From: Chloroflexota bacterium
GTDB lineage: Bacteria; Chloroflexota; Dehalococcoidia; DSTF01; RBG-16-68-14
DNA: 64,000 bases
Direction: 5' to 3'
NCBI GenBank assembly: GCA_003228685.1
Contig: QIFC01000064.1
Coordinates: forward strand, 1-64,000
Shown here: positions 8,842 through 19,022 of the stretch, piece by piece
Position numbering within the stretch: position 1 is the first letter of the stretch
Layout of the letters: each line of letters starts with the position of its first letter
Made by a program: the position numbers and the translations under genes
Notes under the pieces: model-generated
Database searches by the model: none
What the model was told of the DNA's origin: nothing
The model's input: only the letters and a program-made list of their open reading frames with translations

Positions 8842-10032
8842 CTAGCCAGTATGGCTGAACGGTTCGCCGCTCCATTCCTTGCTCGTATCGCCTATGGCTT
8901 CCCGGTAAACCTCCAGCAGCTTCGCGACGTGCCGCTCGAGTGTGAAGAGGGCTCGTACTCGAGCCGCGCCAGCCCGCCCCATGGCACGACGCGTTTCCTC
9001 CGAGCTGAGAAGTGTGGTGATTGCCGCAGCCAGCGCCGCAGGGTCGTCCGGCGGCACTAGCAGGCCGGTAACCCCATGCTGCACCACGTCCAGCGGTCCG
9101 CCTTGGTTGGTAGCAACAACCGGCTTGCCACAAGCCATCGCCTCTAGCATCACAATGCCCAGCGGCTCAGGAGCACTGCTGGGAAGCACAAAGACGTCGT
9201 AGCTGGCCAGGAGCCGGGCAACTTGGTCATACGGCAGATAGCCCGTCAGCGTCAGGTGGCCGTCCAGTCCTAGCCGTTCGCTCAGCGCGACAATCTCGTC
9301 TCTCAACGGCCGATACACTTCGAGACACTCGCCGACGATGAAGAGGCGTGTGTCCGGAAACAATTGTCGGACTCGCGCTGCCGCCTCCACGAATGTCCGC
9401 TGTCCCTTCCACGGATTGATACGTGAGTTCATGCCCACCCGTGGCGAATCCAAACGCGGCTCCCGCACTTGCGCAGTCTCCAGAAATTTGTCAACATCGA
9501 TGCCATCCGCCACCAGACGTAGTTTCTGCTGCTGCTCTGGAGAACGACTGCCGAACTGATCTTTGACGGCCATGCTAATGCAGACCACCCTGCGGGACAA
9601 GCGAGGAATGAGCCAGCGAAGAAAGGCGGACAGCGCGCCCCTCGGCGGCAGCATCTCGCGGACGTGCCAGACATGTGGACGCCTAGTAAGCAGCGCCGCC
9701 ACGGCGCCAGCGAACACAGCGCTCGAGTTGCTATGTACCAGGTCAATGCGTTCGCGCCTGATGAGACGCGCCAACTGCAGGACAGCCGGCAACTGCTGAA
9801 ATAGCCGCAGGAGTAGCATGGGCGACCGGAGTTCGGTGCGGCTACGCGCCACGCCCAACTCTATGATTCGCACGTCGATCCCCCGTGCGGTCAACTCGAC
9901 CGAGAGTCTACCGGCATCGGGAACCACAACAATAGGCCGCACCGGACCCTGTGCCAGCGCCGACGTCGCCTCCAACAGGCATCGCTCTGCGCCGGCGAGC
10001 CGGCCCCCGGAACCAACGAACAGGACGTTCAT
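8842..10032 (-). CDS. Glycosyltransferase family 4
   Basis: This is a 396-residue GT-B retaining glycosyltransferase. The N-terminal acceptor domain begins MNVLFVGSGGRLAGAE. The C-terminal donor domain has the EX7E motif (EPLGIVMLEAMACGKPVVA) that holds the nucleotide sugar. The middle strand (SPRVGMNSRINPWKGQ) matches the RxxxxKG linker of the family. It overlaps the O-antigen ligase gene by four bases (ATGA), and the methyltransferase follows after a short gap. It adds one sugar to the lipid-linked repeat unit; which sugar is not deducible. Confidence 0.87.
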   Translation of the reverse strand: MNVLFVGSGGRLAGAERCLLEATSALAQGPVRPIVVVPDAGRLSVELTARGIDVRIIELGVARSRTELRSPMLLLRLFQQLPAVLQLARLIRRERIDLVHSNSSAVFAGAVAALLTRRPHVWHVREMLPPRGALSAFLRWLIPRLSRRVVCISMAVKDQFGSRSPEQQQKLRLVADGIDVDKFLETAQVREPRLDSPRVGMNSRINPWKGQRTFVEAAARVRQLFPDTRLFIVGECLEVYRPLRDEIVALSERLGLDGHLTLTGYLPYDQVARLLASYDVFVLPSSAPEPLGIVMLEAMACGKPVVATNQGGPLDVVQHGVTGLLVPPDDPAALAAAITTLLSSEETRRAMGRAGAARVRALFTLERHVAKLLEVYREAIGDTSKEWSGEPFSHTG

Positions 10033-11492
10033 CCTCTTAACTCCTCACGCTCCTCCATCTCAGTTGTCTCCGCGACAGCCGCCTGTCCAGCCATTGGGAC
10101 ACCGCCGCCCCGCGCCTGCAATTGAGCGACGCGCACCGCTGCCATCAGCAGAGCCAGGTGGACCCAGGTAAACCCCAGCCAGAACGCGTCCGTGGCTTGA
10201 AAGGCAACGAGCAGGCCCAAGAACGAGAACAACAAGGCGATCACCAGCGTCGTCTCCGGCCTGTCTCCAGCTTTCAAAGCAACGGCGAACGCCCGCCCCA
10301 TGAAGGCAAGAAGCAGCGTGGCGAAGAGGATGAAACCCACGAGGCCGGTATCGTACAGGGCGTTGAGCTGCGGACTGGGAAGCGCCGAACGTATCTCCGG
10401 ATGCTTAGTATGGAATCCGTCAATTCCCCAACCCAGCCATCGGCTTTCTTGCCAGTCTCGTAAGGCAAGTTCAGAGTTCGTGAGTCTGGATATGACGTTG
10501 GTTTCCTGGGACGCAACCGGCAACGTCTGGAGGCGATTCGCCACGTCCTCAAAGACCCCACCCGGGTTCACGCTGCTGAGGACAAGCAGCGCCAGCGCGC
10601 TCCCCGCCAATACCATCCCCAGGTTCCGAAACCGGAATTTCCCCATGAACAGCACAACGAAGACGGCGCTGACGCCAAACCCCACCCACGACGCTCGTGC
10701 CAGGCTCAGAAGCATCGCCACTGCGGTCACCGTGAAGACCAGCGACAGGAACCAACGACTGACGACGCGCTGCCCGGAAAGCAGCAGCACCAGGCTTGCA
10801 CTGGCAGCCGACATGACATAGGCCCCGAAGATGTTGGCCTCCCACAGCGTACCGTAGGGAATCCAGGTGCGGTCGATAGTGTTGTACTGAAGGCCGATAT
10901 TGAGCCCCGCCAACCGCCAGGCGACGGCTGCAATGATGCCGTAGACTGCCGCCCCCGCCGGCACGGCCAGGAAGATCCTCACCGTCTGCCAGAGGCGCGC
11001 ACTGTCCCGAACGTGATTCACGATGAGGACGTAGCCCGCGACAGCCAGACCCATGCGCGTGAGGATCCGTACGCTCTTATACAGGTCCGGTGAATTGGCG
11101 ATGGAAGCGAAGAGGCTCAACCCAAGGAAGGCTCCGATCAGCGCCGCCAACGGCCACCGTTCAATGCGATCCTGCCTTAAAAAGAGACGCAGACCCCATG
11201 CCAACAGCACCAGAAGCAGCACCATATGCTCGATCTTCATCTGCCAACCGGCCACCTCAAAGTTGTAACGATTCAGCGCCGTGGCCAAGACGAAGGCCCA
11301 CATGCCCAGCTCCAGGCGCCAAGTGAACAGGATAAAGCCAGCCACGGCGGCTAGGGAAACCAGCACGATCAACGGCCGGTCGATCATCGGCACCGCGAGC
11401 CCGACGATTCCCGCACCGATCACTGTCGCGCCCAACAGACGGAAGGGAATCTCTGGACTGCTCTGTCTTAGGCGAACGGCGGACGCGAGCAT
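10029..11492 (-). CDS. O-antigen ligase/polymerase-like membrane protein
   Basis: This 487-residue protein has about ten to twelve hydrophobic helices. The large periplasmic loop near residues 300-360, after the SLARASW segment, is typical of Wzy_C/O-antigen ligase (WaaL) and Wzy polymerases. The GWGIDGFHTKHPE sequence in that loop places a His close to the conserved catalytic His of the family. It would polymerise or ligate undecaprenyl-linked repeat units outside the membrane. It overlaps the neighbouring glycosyltransferases by 4 bases downstream and 25 bases upstream, so it is in the same transcript. A polymerase role is slightly favoured because no other Wzy candidate is present and lipid A is unlikely in this lineage. 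Confidence 0.85.
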   Translation of the reverse strand: MLASAVRLRQSSPEIPFRLLGATVIGAGIVGLAVPMIDRPLIVLVSLAAVAGFILFTWRLELGMWAFVLATALNRYNFEVAGWQMKIEHMVLLLVLLAWGLRLFLRQDRIERWPLAALIGAFLGLSLFASIANSPDLYKSVRILTRMGLAVAGYVLIVNHVRDSARLWQTVRIFLAVPAGAAVYGIIAAVAWRLAGLNIGLQYNTIDRTWIPYGTLWEANIFGAYVMSAASASLVLLLSGQRVVSRWFLSLVFTVTAVAMLLSLARASWVGFGVSAVFVVLFMGKFRFRNLGMVLAGSALALLVLSSVNPGGVFEDVANRLQTLPVASQETNVISRLTNSELALRDWQESRWLGWGIDGFHTKHPEIRSALPSPQLNALYDTGLVGFILFATLLLAFMGRAFAVALKAGDRPETTLVIALLFSFLGLLVAFQATDAFWLGFTWVHLALLMAAVRVAQLQARGGGVPMAGQAAVAETTEMEEREELRG

Positions 11493-12703
11493 TTAGCCTC
11501 CTCGTTGTGTTCTGGCGCAGAAGTCTGTGGTGCGGCCGTCTGGAGCACGCGCCGATAAACCGAAGCCGTCTCCTCGGCGGTCCGTTCCCATGTGAACGCG
11601 GAGGCACGTGCCAGTCCTCGCTCAACCATGCGGTTTCTGAGTTCGGAGTCGCTTAGGACAGTTGCGATCGCCTCTGCTAAGGCACGGGCATCCCGCGGAG
11701 CTACAAGCAAGCCAGCGTCGCCCACTACCTCTGGTAGCGAGGTGGCGCCTGAAGCGACCACCGGCGTCTCACAGGCCATTGCCTCCAATGGCGGGAGGCC
11801 GAACCCCTCATACAGCGAGGGCATTACCAACAGGTCGGCCAGGTGATAGAGCGCCGGGATGTCCTCGTCTGGAACGTGGCCCAGGAAGACAACATCTTCC
11901 TCGAGGCGCAATTTTTCGACAGTGGCCTTCACCTCGACGTGACCGGCGAGTCCAGGGCTCACGCCGCCGGCCAGGACCACACGTCTGCCGTGCCAGAAGC
12001 CCGATTTCTTCAAGAGGGAAACCGCTTTCAACAGCGTAGGAATGTTCTTCCTAGCGGCCAGAGTGCCCACGTGCAGGATGAACGGTACATCGAGGCCGTA
12101 ACGGGCAGCCACCGGCGCCGTCTCGGATGCAGCCAGGGGCCGGAAGCGGCCATGGTCCACGCCCAGGTATATGGTATGGACCTTATGGGGCGGCAGGTTC
12201 AGGCGTTGCTGAATATCGCGCTTGGTGTGTTCGGAGATGGCGATGACGGCCGCCGCGCGACGGGCCACCAACGGAACGAGAACCTTCGTGTACCATAGCC
12301 AGGGCGTGCTGTAGTGATTCGGGTAATGAAGGTACGCCAAGTCATAGATGGTAACCACCAGCGGGCAGTCGGCAACTAGTGTACTGACGAACGCCGGAGC
12401 GTGCAGGAGGTCTGGCTTCAGCCGCCGCAACTCCCCCCTTAGGCCGAGTTGGGTCCATGTCACTTGGTGCGCACCGCGCAGCATTCTCGCATAGGGACGT
12501 GCGCTCCCGTCCAGGAAGCGTGGCGCGGCGACCTCGCTGACGCGCACGGCTTGCACCCTCTCCAGCGCGCTCATCAGGCTCCGCGCATATACGCCGGTAC
12601 CGGTTAGATTTCGACCGGCGTGGGTCATGTCCCATGCGACATGTGGAGAATTAGCTGTTGCAGGCGCGGCCGCTGGCCGCAGCTCCTTATCGCGTGCCAG
12701 CAT
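11468..12703 (-). CDS. Glycosyltransferase family 4
   Basis: This glycosyltransferase of about 411 residues has N-terminal [17 protein letters not shown], matching mannosyl/rhamnosyltransferases of the GT4 group. The C-terminal donor motif is [20 protein letters not shown] (EX7E), and [15 protein letters not shown] marks the interdomain linker. The start is uncertain: the open frame reaches 12748, overlapping the upstream gene by about 60 bases. ATG 12703 leaves a 17-base overlap and fits the domain boundary, although its ribosome binding site is weak. It overlaps the ligase gene by 25 bases. Confidence 0.85.
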   Translation of the reverse strand: MLARDKELRPAAAPATANSPHVAWDMTHAGRNLTGTGVYARSLMSALERVQAVRVSEVAAPRFLDGSARPYARMLRGAHQVTWTQLGLRGELRRLKPDLLHAPAFVSTLVADCPLVVTIYDLAYLHYPNHYSTPWLWYTKVLVPLVARRAAAVIAISEHTKRDIQQRLNLPPHKVHTIYLGVDHGRFRPLAASETAPVAARYGLDVPFILHVGTLAARKNIPTLLKAVSLLKKSGFWHGRRVVLAGGVSPGLAGHVEVKATVEKLRLEEDVVFLGHVPDEDIPALYHLADLLVMPSLYEGFGLPPLEAMACETPVVASGATSLPEVVGDAGLLVAPRDARALAEAIATVLSDSELRNRMVERGLARASAFTWERTAEETASVYRRVLQTAAPQTSAPEHNEEAKCSRPPFA

Positions 12704-14078
12704 CTTCACCAATACCTTCCTGCGTCGATGCGACGCCAAGAGCCTCACGGGAGCTGCCTCTTCGAGGTATATTACTCTCTCCCTCCCTACGAGATGAGGC
12801 CCCTTTTGGCACTCTCACCGCAGGCGTCTGGCCCCGTGACACACCAGGGCTCCCGCCCCCGAGAAGCGCAATGCTCTCTTCGAAAGTCCCTAGCATAGCC
12901 TGAGCATACCGTCGCCAGGACAGCGTATCGAAGACGTGCTGGCGGCCACGCTCTGCAACAGCCATCCTGAGCTCAGGGCTGTCTATGAGACGAGACAGTA
13001 CTGCGGCGATGGCGTCCGGACGACGTGGCGGTACCAGGAACGCAGTCTTGCCGTCCTCCAGGATCTCCTGCACGGCTGCGCCGGTGGATACGATGACAGG
13101 CTTGCCACGGGCCATTGCCTCGGTGACGGCCAAGCCCCAGGTCTGACTTTCATTGGGGAAGAGGAACGCATCGCAGGCGCGGTAGTAGAGCGGCAGTGTG
13201 TTCTCCGAAACAGCGCCTGTGAAGGTGACGCGTTGGCTTAGTCCTAAGTCATGGGTCAGCGATCGAAGGCGCTTGGCATAATCGGGATGCAGAAGTGGAG
13301 AGCCGACGATTAAGTAGTGGATGTCGTGGCCCTCAGCGACGGCTTTGGCGACTCCAGCCAGGCCGTCCTCCAGCCGGCGATGGGGCATGAGGATGCCCAG
13401 GGACAAGAGAAGGAATGTCTCGGGCGATATCCCATGCTCCGCCCGAATGTCAGTTGACTCCGCCGGGTCATCGGTTAGCAAGGGAGCTGGGTCGACTCCA
13501 CTCCTGATTACCGTGCTGTCGGTTCCATAGGTCGCGTCGACTTGGCGCTTGGCATAGCGAGACAGCACGACAATCTTCGAGACGTCGTGAGTCGTGCGAA
13601 GGTCATGCCAGCGCTGTAGACGAATCATGAGCCGCCGTAATGGCGATATCAGGCCACGAAGGCCGGAGGTAGAACCATCTGACAGTGAGGGCGGGTGCCA
13701 GGGCGGGTCATTGCACATCCAGACAACCGCTGGCGGCGGAGAGCTCCGGCGTGCGGCCCGCACCGCCGCCCAGTGAGGAGGCCAGTGATGAGGATTGAGA
13801 ATGTCAAAGGGCCCGCGCAGGTAACGCACGAGGTGACGCATGTCCAGATAGTCGCGAAGCCGCTTCGACGGAATAGGCAGGCGTGCCAACGTATGGTGTC
13901 CAGTGACTACGATACGCAGTTGATTGCAGACCTCAGAGTAACAGCGCTGCGGATCGGCAGCCGTGGTATACACCACCACTTCGTGACCCATGTCCTGTAG
14001 CTCTCTCGCCAGATAGACAGCCTGGCGCTCGCCCCCGCCCTGCCGTATAAGCTCCGCGATGAGGATTGCGATTCGCAT
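12687..14078 (-). CDS. Glycosyltransferase family 4
   Basis: This 463-residue GT-B enzyme begins MRIAILIAELIRQGGGERQA, whose glycine-rich loop contacts the acceptor or donor phosphate. The donor motif is ESQTWGLAVTEAMARGKPVI. The last 60 residues are a low-complexity Arg/Gly/Ser tail with no counterpart in the family core, overlapping the start of the next gene. It lies two bases after the upstream methyltransferase. Donor and linkage are unknown. Confidence 0.85.
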   Translation of the reverse strand: MRIAILIAELIRQGGGERQAVYLARELQDMGHEVVVYTTAADPQRCYSEVCNQLRIVVTGHHTLARLPIPSKRLRDYLDMRHLVRYLRGPFDILNPHHWPPHWAAVRAARRSSPPPAVVWMCNDPPWHPPSLSDGSTSGLRGLISPLRRLMIRLQRWHDLRTTHDVSKIVVLSRYAKRQVDATYGTDSTVIRSGVDPAPLLTDDPAESTDIRAEHGISPETFLLLSLGILMPHRRLEDGLAGVAKAVAEGHDIHYLIVGSPLLHPDYAKRLRSLTHDLGLSQRVTFTGAVSENTLPLYYRACDAFLFPNESQTWGLAVTEAMARGKPVIVSTGAAVQEILEDGKTAFLVPPRRPDAIAAVLSRLIDSPELRMAVAERGRQHVFDTLSWRRYAQAMLGTFEESIALLGGGSPGVSRGQTPAVRVPKGASSRREGESNIPRRGSSREALGVASTQEGIGEDAGTR

Positions 14079-14080
14079 GC

Positions 14081-14782
14081 CTAATTTGCCTCTCCCTGAG
14101 TTCGCTCACTGGCTAGTACAGGTTTCCTGGCCACAGCGTGGAGTGCTGAACCAAGCTCCGCAAAGACGGGCACATGCCGGAGGCCAAGGAGCCAGCGGGC
14201 CGCCTTGGACGTAAGCCACCGGCTACCCAGGTATGGCGCCAGCGTGTACGAGCGCTCAACGACGAATCCGGTTCGGACGAGGAGTTCAACCAGATCAGTT
14301 TCCGAGTAGATCCTGCGGTGGTCCGGATCATAGAAGAGGTCCGGATCTGGATACTTGCCATTTGGCGTAGCCAACGCCACTCGACCTCCCGGCCGGAGCA
14401 CCCGATGCAATTCTGTCAGGAGCGCGTCCCCGTCGTCGAGATGCTCTAACACGTGCTGGCCCACTACGCTGTCAAGCGAGTTGTCTTGCATGGGAAGTGT
14501 CAGCCCGTTTGCGCGGATGACGGACGCTGAGGGCTGGCGTTTCCGCACAAGCCGCAGCGCACTTTGATTCGTGTCCAAGCCCACGGGCTCTGCGCCGCGT
14601 TCTTCACACAATTCCAAGAGTGCGCCACCGCCGCATCCAACTTCCAGCACACGCTCGCCCGGCTTTGGATTCAACAGAGAGCACAGGTAGCGCGTTTCCA
14701 CATTGAACATCGAACTCGTGTGGCGATCAGAGTAGTACTGCTCTGAATACGGCACGCTTGTAGCTGTCGCTCCTATCCTCAT
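14081..14782 (-). CDS. SAM-dependent methyltransferase
   Basis: This 233-residue class I methyltransferase has VLEVGCGGGALLEL as motif I and GLDTNQSAL as the acidic ribose-binding strand. SVVGQHVLEHLDDGDALL and HRVLRPGGRVALATPN complete the Methyltransf_11 pattern. The ATG at 14782 overlaps the stop of the upstream methyltransferase by four bases, which is why the longer frame to 14848 is rejected. It likely decorates a glycan residue or caps a chain. Confidence 0.82.
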   Translation of the reverse strand: MRIGATATSVPYSEQYYSDRHTSSMFNVETRYLCSLLNPKPGERVLEVGCGGGALLELCEERGAEPVGLDTNQSALRLVRKRQPSASVIRANGLTLPMQDNSLDSVVGQHVLEHLDDGDALLTELHRVLRPGGRVALATPNGKYPDPDLFYDPDHRRIYSETDLVELLVRTGFVVERSYTLAPYLGSRWLTSKAARWLLGLRHVPVFAELGSALHAVARKPVLASERTQGEAN

Positions 14783-15663
14783 GAACTCGACCGCGCCTGA
14801 TCGGACAATGCGGGTTTCACTCCCACCGCCATCAGGCTCCACCCCCAAGCATTTGTGAACACGTTGTCGGCTGCGTCAAACCACTTGACGAACGGTGATG
14901 CCCGCCCCATCAAGCTCATATACTTCTGCTCAAGCGACTCCGGCAGACCCAGCGGCGGGAACGGCCGGATGCCCCACACCCTGACATCCGTCAAGCCCGC
15001 CTGCTCTAAGACTCGCCGGCAGCCGTTCCTCCCCAGGGGCTTCTCGTAAAAGTCCGGCACAAGCTTTCGCCAGCTCTGGAGCGCTTTTCGGACTCGCAGC
15101 TTGGCCAGGTTATACGACGCCGAAGCGGCCATATCGAACAGCCGGCCTGCAACGAGCGCTGAGGGCCGGAAGGACACTACCTCCGCCACGAACAGGCCGC
15201 CCGGGCGGATTGTTCGTACCATGCCATCCATCACCGGCCCCATGTCTTTGAAGTGTTCCAGTAATCCGAAGCTGGTAACGACGTCAAACGAGCCGTCCGG
15301 TACCGGCGGCGCCTCAACGCGGCCGACCAGCAGCTTCAACTCTTCCCCCAGGCCGTGAGACGCTGCGTTCCGGGCGGCCATCTCCAAGGCGTCCTCAGAG
15401 ACGTCCAACCCGGTCACACACCAGCCTTTCAGCCCAAGGTCGATGCCAATACCAGCCGTCCCGCATCCGCACTCCAGCACCGTGCTGCCGGGGCCATGCC
15501 CCTCTTTCACGAGCAAGTCACGCATCAGATCGGCCTTGATCCTTTCCAGGAGCTGCCACTGGTTGCGAGGGCTCTCTGCGGGGTACGTCACGTCATACTC
15601 TGCGGCGGCCACGTGGGTTTGCCACTGCTTTCGAAAGTGATCGATGCTTCCCGTAGCGTTCAT
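14779..15663 (-). CDS. SAM-dependent methyltransferase
   Basis: This is a 294-residue class I methyltransferase with motif I (VLECGCGTAGIGIDLG), acidic residue (TGLDVSEDAL) and FDVVTSFGLLEHFKD. The C-terminal 100 residues contain a hydrophobic stretch and a Pro-rich PFPPLGLPES segment, which may place it at the membrane. It overlaps the flippase stop and the next methyltransferase start, both by ATGA, giving three consecutively coupled genes. The substrate is unknown. Confidence 0.82.
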   Translation of the reverse strand: MNATGSIDHFRKQWQTHVAAAEYDVTYPAESPRNQWQLLERIKADLMRDLLVKEGHGPGSTVLECGCGTAGIGIDLGLKGWCVTGLDVSEDALEMAARNAASHGLGEELKLLVGRVEAPPVPDGSFDVVTSFGLLEHFKDMGPVMDGMVRTIRPGGLFVAEVVSFRPSALVAGRLFDMAASASYNLAKLRVRKALQSWRKLVPDFYEKPLGRNGCRRVLEQAGLTDVRVWGIRPFPPLGLPESLEQKYMSLMGRASPFVKWFDAADNVFTNAWGWSLMAVGVKPALSDQARSSS

Positions 15664-17366
15664 AACTTCCCTCCATGTTGCGCGCCCGATTGGAGCAGCG
15701 ACGACGAATTGGCAGGGTGCAGGCGGTCAACCAGGCCCCGTCGTCGAGGCATCGGCAGTATCTTCCAAAGAACGGCGACCTCCTGTACCCCAAGTCCCGT
15801 GGAGACGAGTAGATACACGCAAGCGCTCGCCACCAGGAGGACAAGCTGCTCTCCTGCGCCAACGACGTACGAAGGCGAAGCATGAGCCTGATCTATTGCC
15901 AGATTGGCTGCAGTGTAGAAGGCCACCATGCCAATCCCGGCCAGCAGCGGCCTGATGGCGAAGGACGCTAGTTTTCTCAGCGATGGCACCCCTGGGGCAC
16001 GCCTGGCTATCCAAAACGTGAGGAGCATGACCAGAGCAAAATGGACTGTTCTGGCCAAGGCAAGCCCTACCACGGACCAGATCTGGCTCAGCGCCACGGC
16101 CAATGCGACATAGGGCCCCAAGGCCAGCACCTCTACCTTGAGCGGGGTCATGAAATCCCCCGTTGCGTAGATACCTCTCTGCAGAATCTGGGTCAACCCT
16201 ACAGCAGTGAGGCCGATCACGTATACAGCCAGAAAGGCTCCACCGGTGCGCACATCCGCTGACGATACGTTCCCGGGACCATACGCCAGCCTGGTCAAAG
16301 GGCCGCTGGCAACCATAATGAGCAGAGTGGCTGGTATCAACGCGACCAGAACCAGCCTCGATGCCTGCATCAATGCGTCGCCAAGCTCGGCTCGGGCCTT
16401 GGCGGCAACGCGAACGAACTGCGGATAGACAATGACGCCCAGTGAAGCGTTGAATACGAGCGCGGGGAAAGCAAAGATGGTGACCGCGATCGCCACAATG
16501 GACACAGTGCCTTCAGCCAGAAATGAGGCCAGCAGCCGCTCGATCAGCGGCGCGAAGTACGCCACCCCCATGTAGCCGAATAGCGGCGCCGAGGTGAGGA
16601 GCACGCGTCGTACACCGGGATGCGCCAAACGTATGGTCGGAGAGTAGGATATCTCCATCCTTCTCATCCAGATTGCTAGCAGCCCGACGTGCGCAAAGCC
16701 GCCCAACAGGACTCCCACGGCTGCTGCGACAACTCCCATGGTCCCACCCACGACCACGATGAAGGCGATTGTGAACGCGTTGAGAATTAGCGCACTCAGA
16801 GCGGGCGTGAAGAAGTGACCTTTGGCGTTGAGTACGGGGCCAATGAGAGCCGCCACGCACAGAGGCACCAAGAGCGGTAAGGTGAAGCTCATAAGATGGG
16901 AGCTCAACCGGGCGCTCTCCGCGTCTAGACCAGGGGCGATAGCGCCAACGAGCTGGCGGCTGAATACGATGCCCAGCACCGCCACTACCGCAAGACCGAT
17001 GGACAGGACATTCAGGATCGAACTGAAGGTGATGCGGGCGTCCTCCAGTTTCCCTTTCTCGATGTAATTGACGTAGACGCGGACCAGAGCCGGCGATATG
17101 GCCCCGTAGACCAAGACCGCCTGCAGGGTAATCGGGATGAATATGGCGACAAAGTAGGCGTCGGTTTCCCCCGACAAGCCGAAGACTGAAGCAATAGAAG
17201 CGTTGCGGGCATAGCCGAGGAGGCTGCCCACTAGAGTCAGCATCCCTACGAGACCAAGCAGACCGTACAGGCGTCCCATCCCGCCCGAACCGCGTGCGCC
17301 CGCGTCCCAACGGGGGGCGTGGTCACTCACGGCAGGACCAGCGCGCAGTGGACGCCAACTTCCCAT
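15660..17366 (-). CDS. MurJ/MviN-type lipid-linked oligosaccharide flippase
   Basis: This is a MOP-superfamily flippase of about 568 residues with some fourteen hydrophobic helices. GYARNASIASVFGLSGETDAYFVA is the signature first loop and helix 2 of MurJ/MviN proteins, including the Arg and Asp of the central cavity. In this locus it probably exports the undecaprenyl-linked repeat unit (a Wzx role); a housekeeping lipid II role is less likely given the neighbours. A GTG at 17396, ATG 17366 and ATG 17282 are possible starts. ATG 17366 was chosen as the longest ATG; the first 28 residues are polar and may not be real. Confidence 0.85.
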   Translation of the reverse strand: MGSWRPLRAGPAVSDHAPRWDAGARGSGGMGRLYGLLGLVGMLTLVGSLLGYARNASIASVFGLSGETDAYFVAIFIPITLQAVLVYGAISPALVRVYVNYIEKGKLEDARITFSSILNVLSIGLAVVAVLGIVFSRQLVGAIAPGLDAESARLSSHLMSFTLPLLVPLCVAALIGPVLNAKGHFFTPALSALILNAFTIAFIVVVGGTMGVVAAAVGVLLGGFAHVGLLAIWMRRMEISYSPTIRLAHPGVRRVLLTSAPLFGYMGVAYFAPLIERLLASFLAEGTVSIVAIAVTIFAFPALVFNASLGVIVYPQFVRVAAKARAELGDALMQASRLVLVALIPATLLIMVASGPLTRLAYGPGNVSSADVRTGGAFLAVYVIGLTAVGLTQILQRGIYATGDFMTPLKVEVLALGPYVALAVALSQIWSVVGLALARTVHFALVMLLTFWIARRAPGVPSLRKLASFAIRPLLAGIGMVAFYTAANLAIDQAHASPSYVVGAGEQLVLLVASACVYLLVSTGLGVQEVAVLWKILPMPRRRGLVDRLHPANSSSLLQSGAQHGGKL

Positions 17367-17552
17367 CTCACGCACCCCGCGAAACTCGCACCACACTAGT
17401 TGACGACGCGCCTTCCCGTGGCGAGAGGCGCCTCAGCGCCATCACCAGTCCCACGTACCCGCACCCGGCCGCGCAGATCTTCCGGGCTGGTACTCGACAT
17501 CGCCGTGCTTCACTACGCTCACTCGACTGCCCTTGCTTCCCTCGGCCCGCCG

Positions 17553-19022
17553 TCAGGCGGCGAACCTCTCTGCGGAATCTGCTGCCGGGTCTAGCTGCTG
17601 GTCCGTTGGGGGTAAAAGGCGCAGCCCGGTGCGCGACCCGAGGCGCTGCCCTGCTAGAGGCGCAATTACTGGGTTCCACAGGTCACTGCGCTCGATGCTC
17701 GCTGACCGGCGATCACGCCGAGCCGATATGCCTCTGTGCCAAAGCACCTGAAGGTCGCGCCAGATTGAGTAGCTACGTACGTAATCCAGCTGAATTGCGA
17801 GCGCCGCATCATCGTCAAGATGTTCGTCGTCTGAAAGCACGACCGATGTGAGCCCCGGACGCAGGAGCCGCAGCTCCGCGCTAGCGACTTCCTGTCCACC
17901 TTGAACGGGCGGCGGCCCCACGATGCTCATTTGGCCCCGCAAGACATTGATCACAGCCGGGAGCTTCGATACCACGCGGCTGCCTTCGCCTGCCAGCGAG
18001 TAGACGGTCATGGGCGCGGCGTCTCTCCCCTGGACTTCATGCCGCTCAATGAGCGGCTGCCGCCGGACCGCACCGGCGATCAGTCTTAGCGTGGCGAACG
18101 GCCCAACAATGACCACCAACGCAATTGCAACCGCCACATCGAAGGACCGCTTCACACCGGCCTCAAGGCCGGTGATGCGCGCTGTCTCAATCGCGTATAC
18201 GGGGACATGCGCTCGATGACTCACCTTGACACCTGCCGTCAAGGCGCCTTCGCGACTCGCCAACACACGAATATCAAAACGTCGCTGCTCTGGGAACTCC
18301 AAGACCGCCTGCCTGCTCTCCCAGGAGATAGCGGAAGGCACAACGACGATCTCATCGACATCAAGCCGGTCCAGCCGGCTTAGCTGCGAAGCGGAACCGA
18401 GAACGCGCCAGCCGTTCCCGCCCAGAGAAGAGCCGGGCGAACGATAGTCGTCCAAGAAGCCCAGCACCTCAAACGCCGAGGTTTCCAGGTGCCGGGCGAG
18501 TTCGACAGCGCGCTGGTCAGCGCCTACGATGATGACTCGCGAATGGAACAGCCCCCAGCGCCGAGCGCCGTAGGCCACCCGGCGCGCCACGAACCGGGCC
18601 AACCCGGTCAGTCCCACCAGGCTCACCCAGAACAGGCCCAGCCAGGCTCCGGAGATCGCGTTCGATTCGACCACGAAGTCCACCAGAACGATACCCACAA
18701 GCACGAGCGTGCTCGCCTGCACCACTCGCGCGTACTCGTCGGTACCTCCCAGCAACAGGTCGCGATCGTAGAGGTTGAGGGACCGTGTTGCAGCCAACCA
18801 GGCCACGAGCACAACCGCCCCGAGAAGCGCGTAGCGAGCCGGCGATACGTCTGCTGTTCGGAACACATCGCGCACCGCTTCAGACCGCAGGTAGAACGAC
18901 AGGGCAAGCGCGCCGATCGCCGCGGCGGCATCGACGAGCACCAGCGCGATAATGTAGGCGCGCCAGTCCCGGCGGACCGACCCGTCCGGCCGCATGAAGC
19001 TGCTAGGTAGTAGCCAATGCAT
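17553..19022 (-). CDS. Polyprenyl glycosylphosphotransferase-like protein, catalytic dyad lost
   Basis: This protein of about 489 residues has the full architecture of WbaP/WcaJ-type initiating transferases. Four N-terminal transmembrane helices come first, then a CoA-binding-like Rossmann domain (SRVIIVGADQRAVELARHL), one further hydrophobic helix (KRSFDVAVAIALVVIVGPF) and the C-terminal transferase domain. The catalytic block normally reading [22 protein letters not shown] is here VSKLPAVINVLRGQMSIVGPPP. Asp and Glu of the catalytic dyad are thus Ser and Lys, and the Arg of GPRP is Pro. It is probably a non-catalytic paralogue, perhaps a regulator or scaffold for the intact enzyme at 6026-6775. 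The start could be 19022 or 18995; neither has a strong ribosome binding site. Confidence 0.85.
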   Translation of the reverse strand: MHWLLPSSFMRPDGSVRRDWRAYIIALVLVDAAAAIGALALSFYLRSEAVRDVFRTADVSPARYALLGAVVLVAWLAATRSLNLYDRDLLLGGTDEYARVVQASTLVLVGIVLVDFVVESNAISGAWLGLFWVSLVGLTGLARFVARRVAYGARRWGLFHSRVIIVGADQRAVELARHLETSAFEVLGFLDDYRSPGSSLGGNGWRVLGSASQLSRLDRLDVDEIVVVPSAISWESRQAVLEFPEQRRFDIRVLASREGALTAGVKVSHRAHVPVYAIETARITGLEAGVKRSFDVAVAIALVVIVGPFATLRLIAGAVRRQPLIERHEVQGRDAAPMTVYSLAGEGSRVVSKLPAVINVLRGQMSIVGPPPVQGGQEVASAELRLLRPGLTSVVLSDDEHLDDDAALAIQLDYVRSYSIWRDLQVLWHRGISARRDRRSASIERSDLWNPVIAPLAGQRLGSRTGLRLLPPTDQQLDPAADSAERFAA

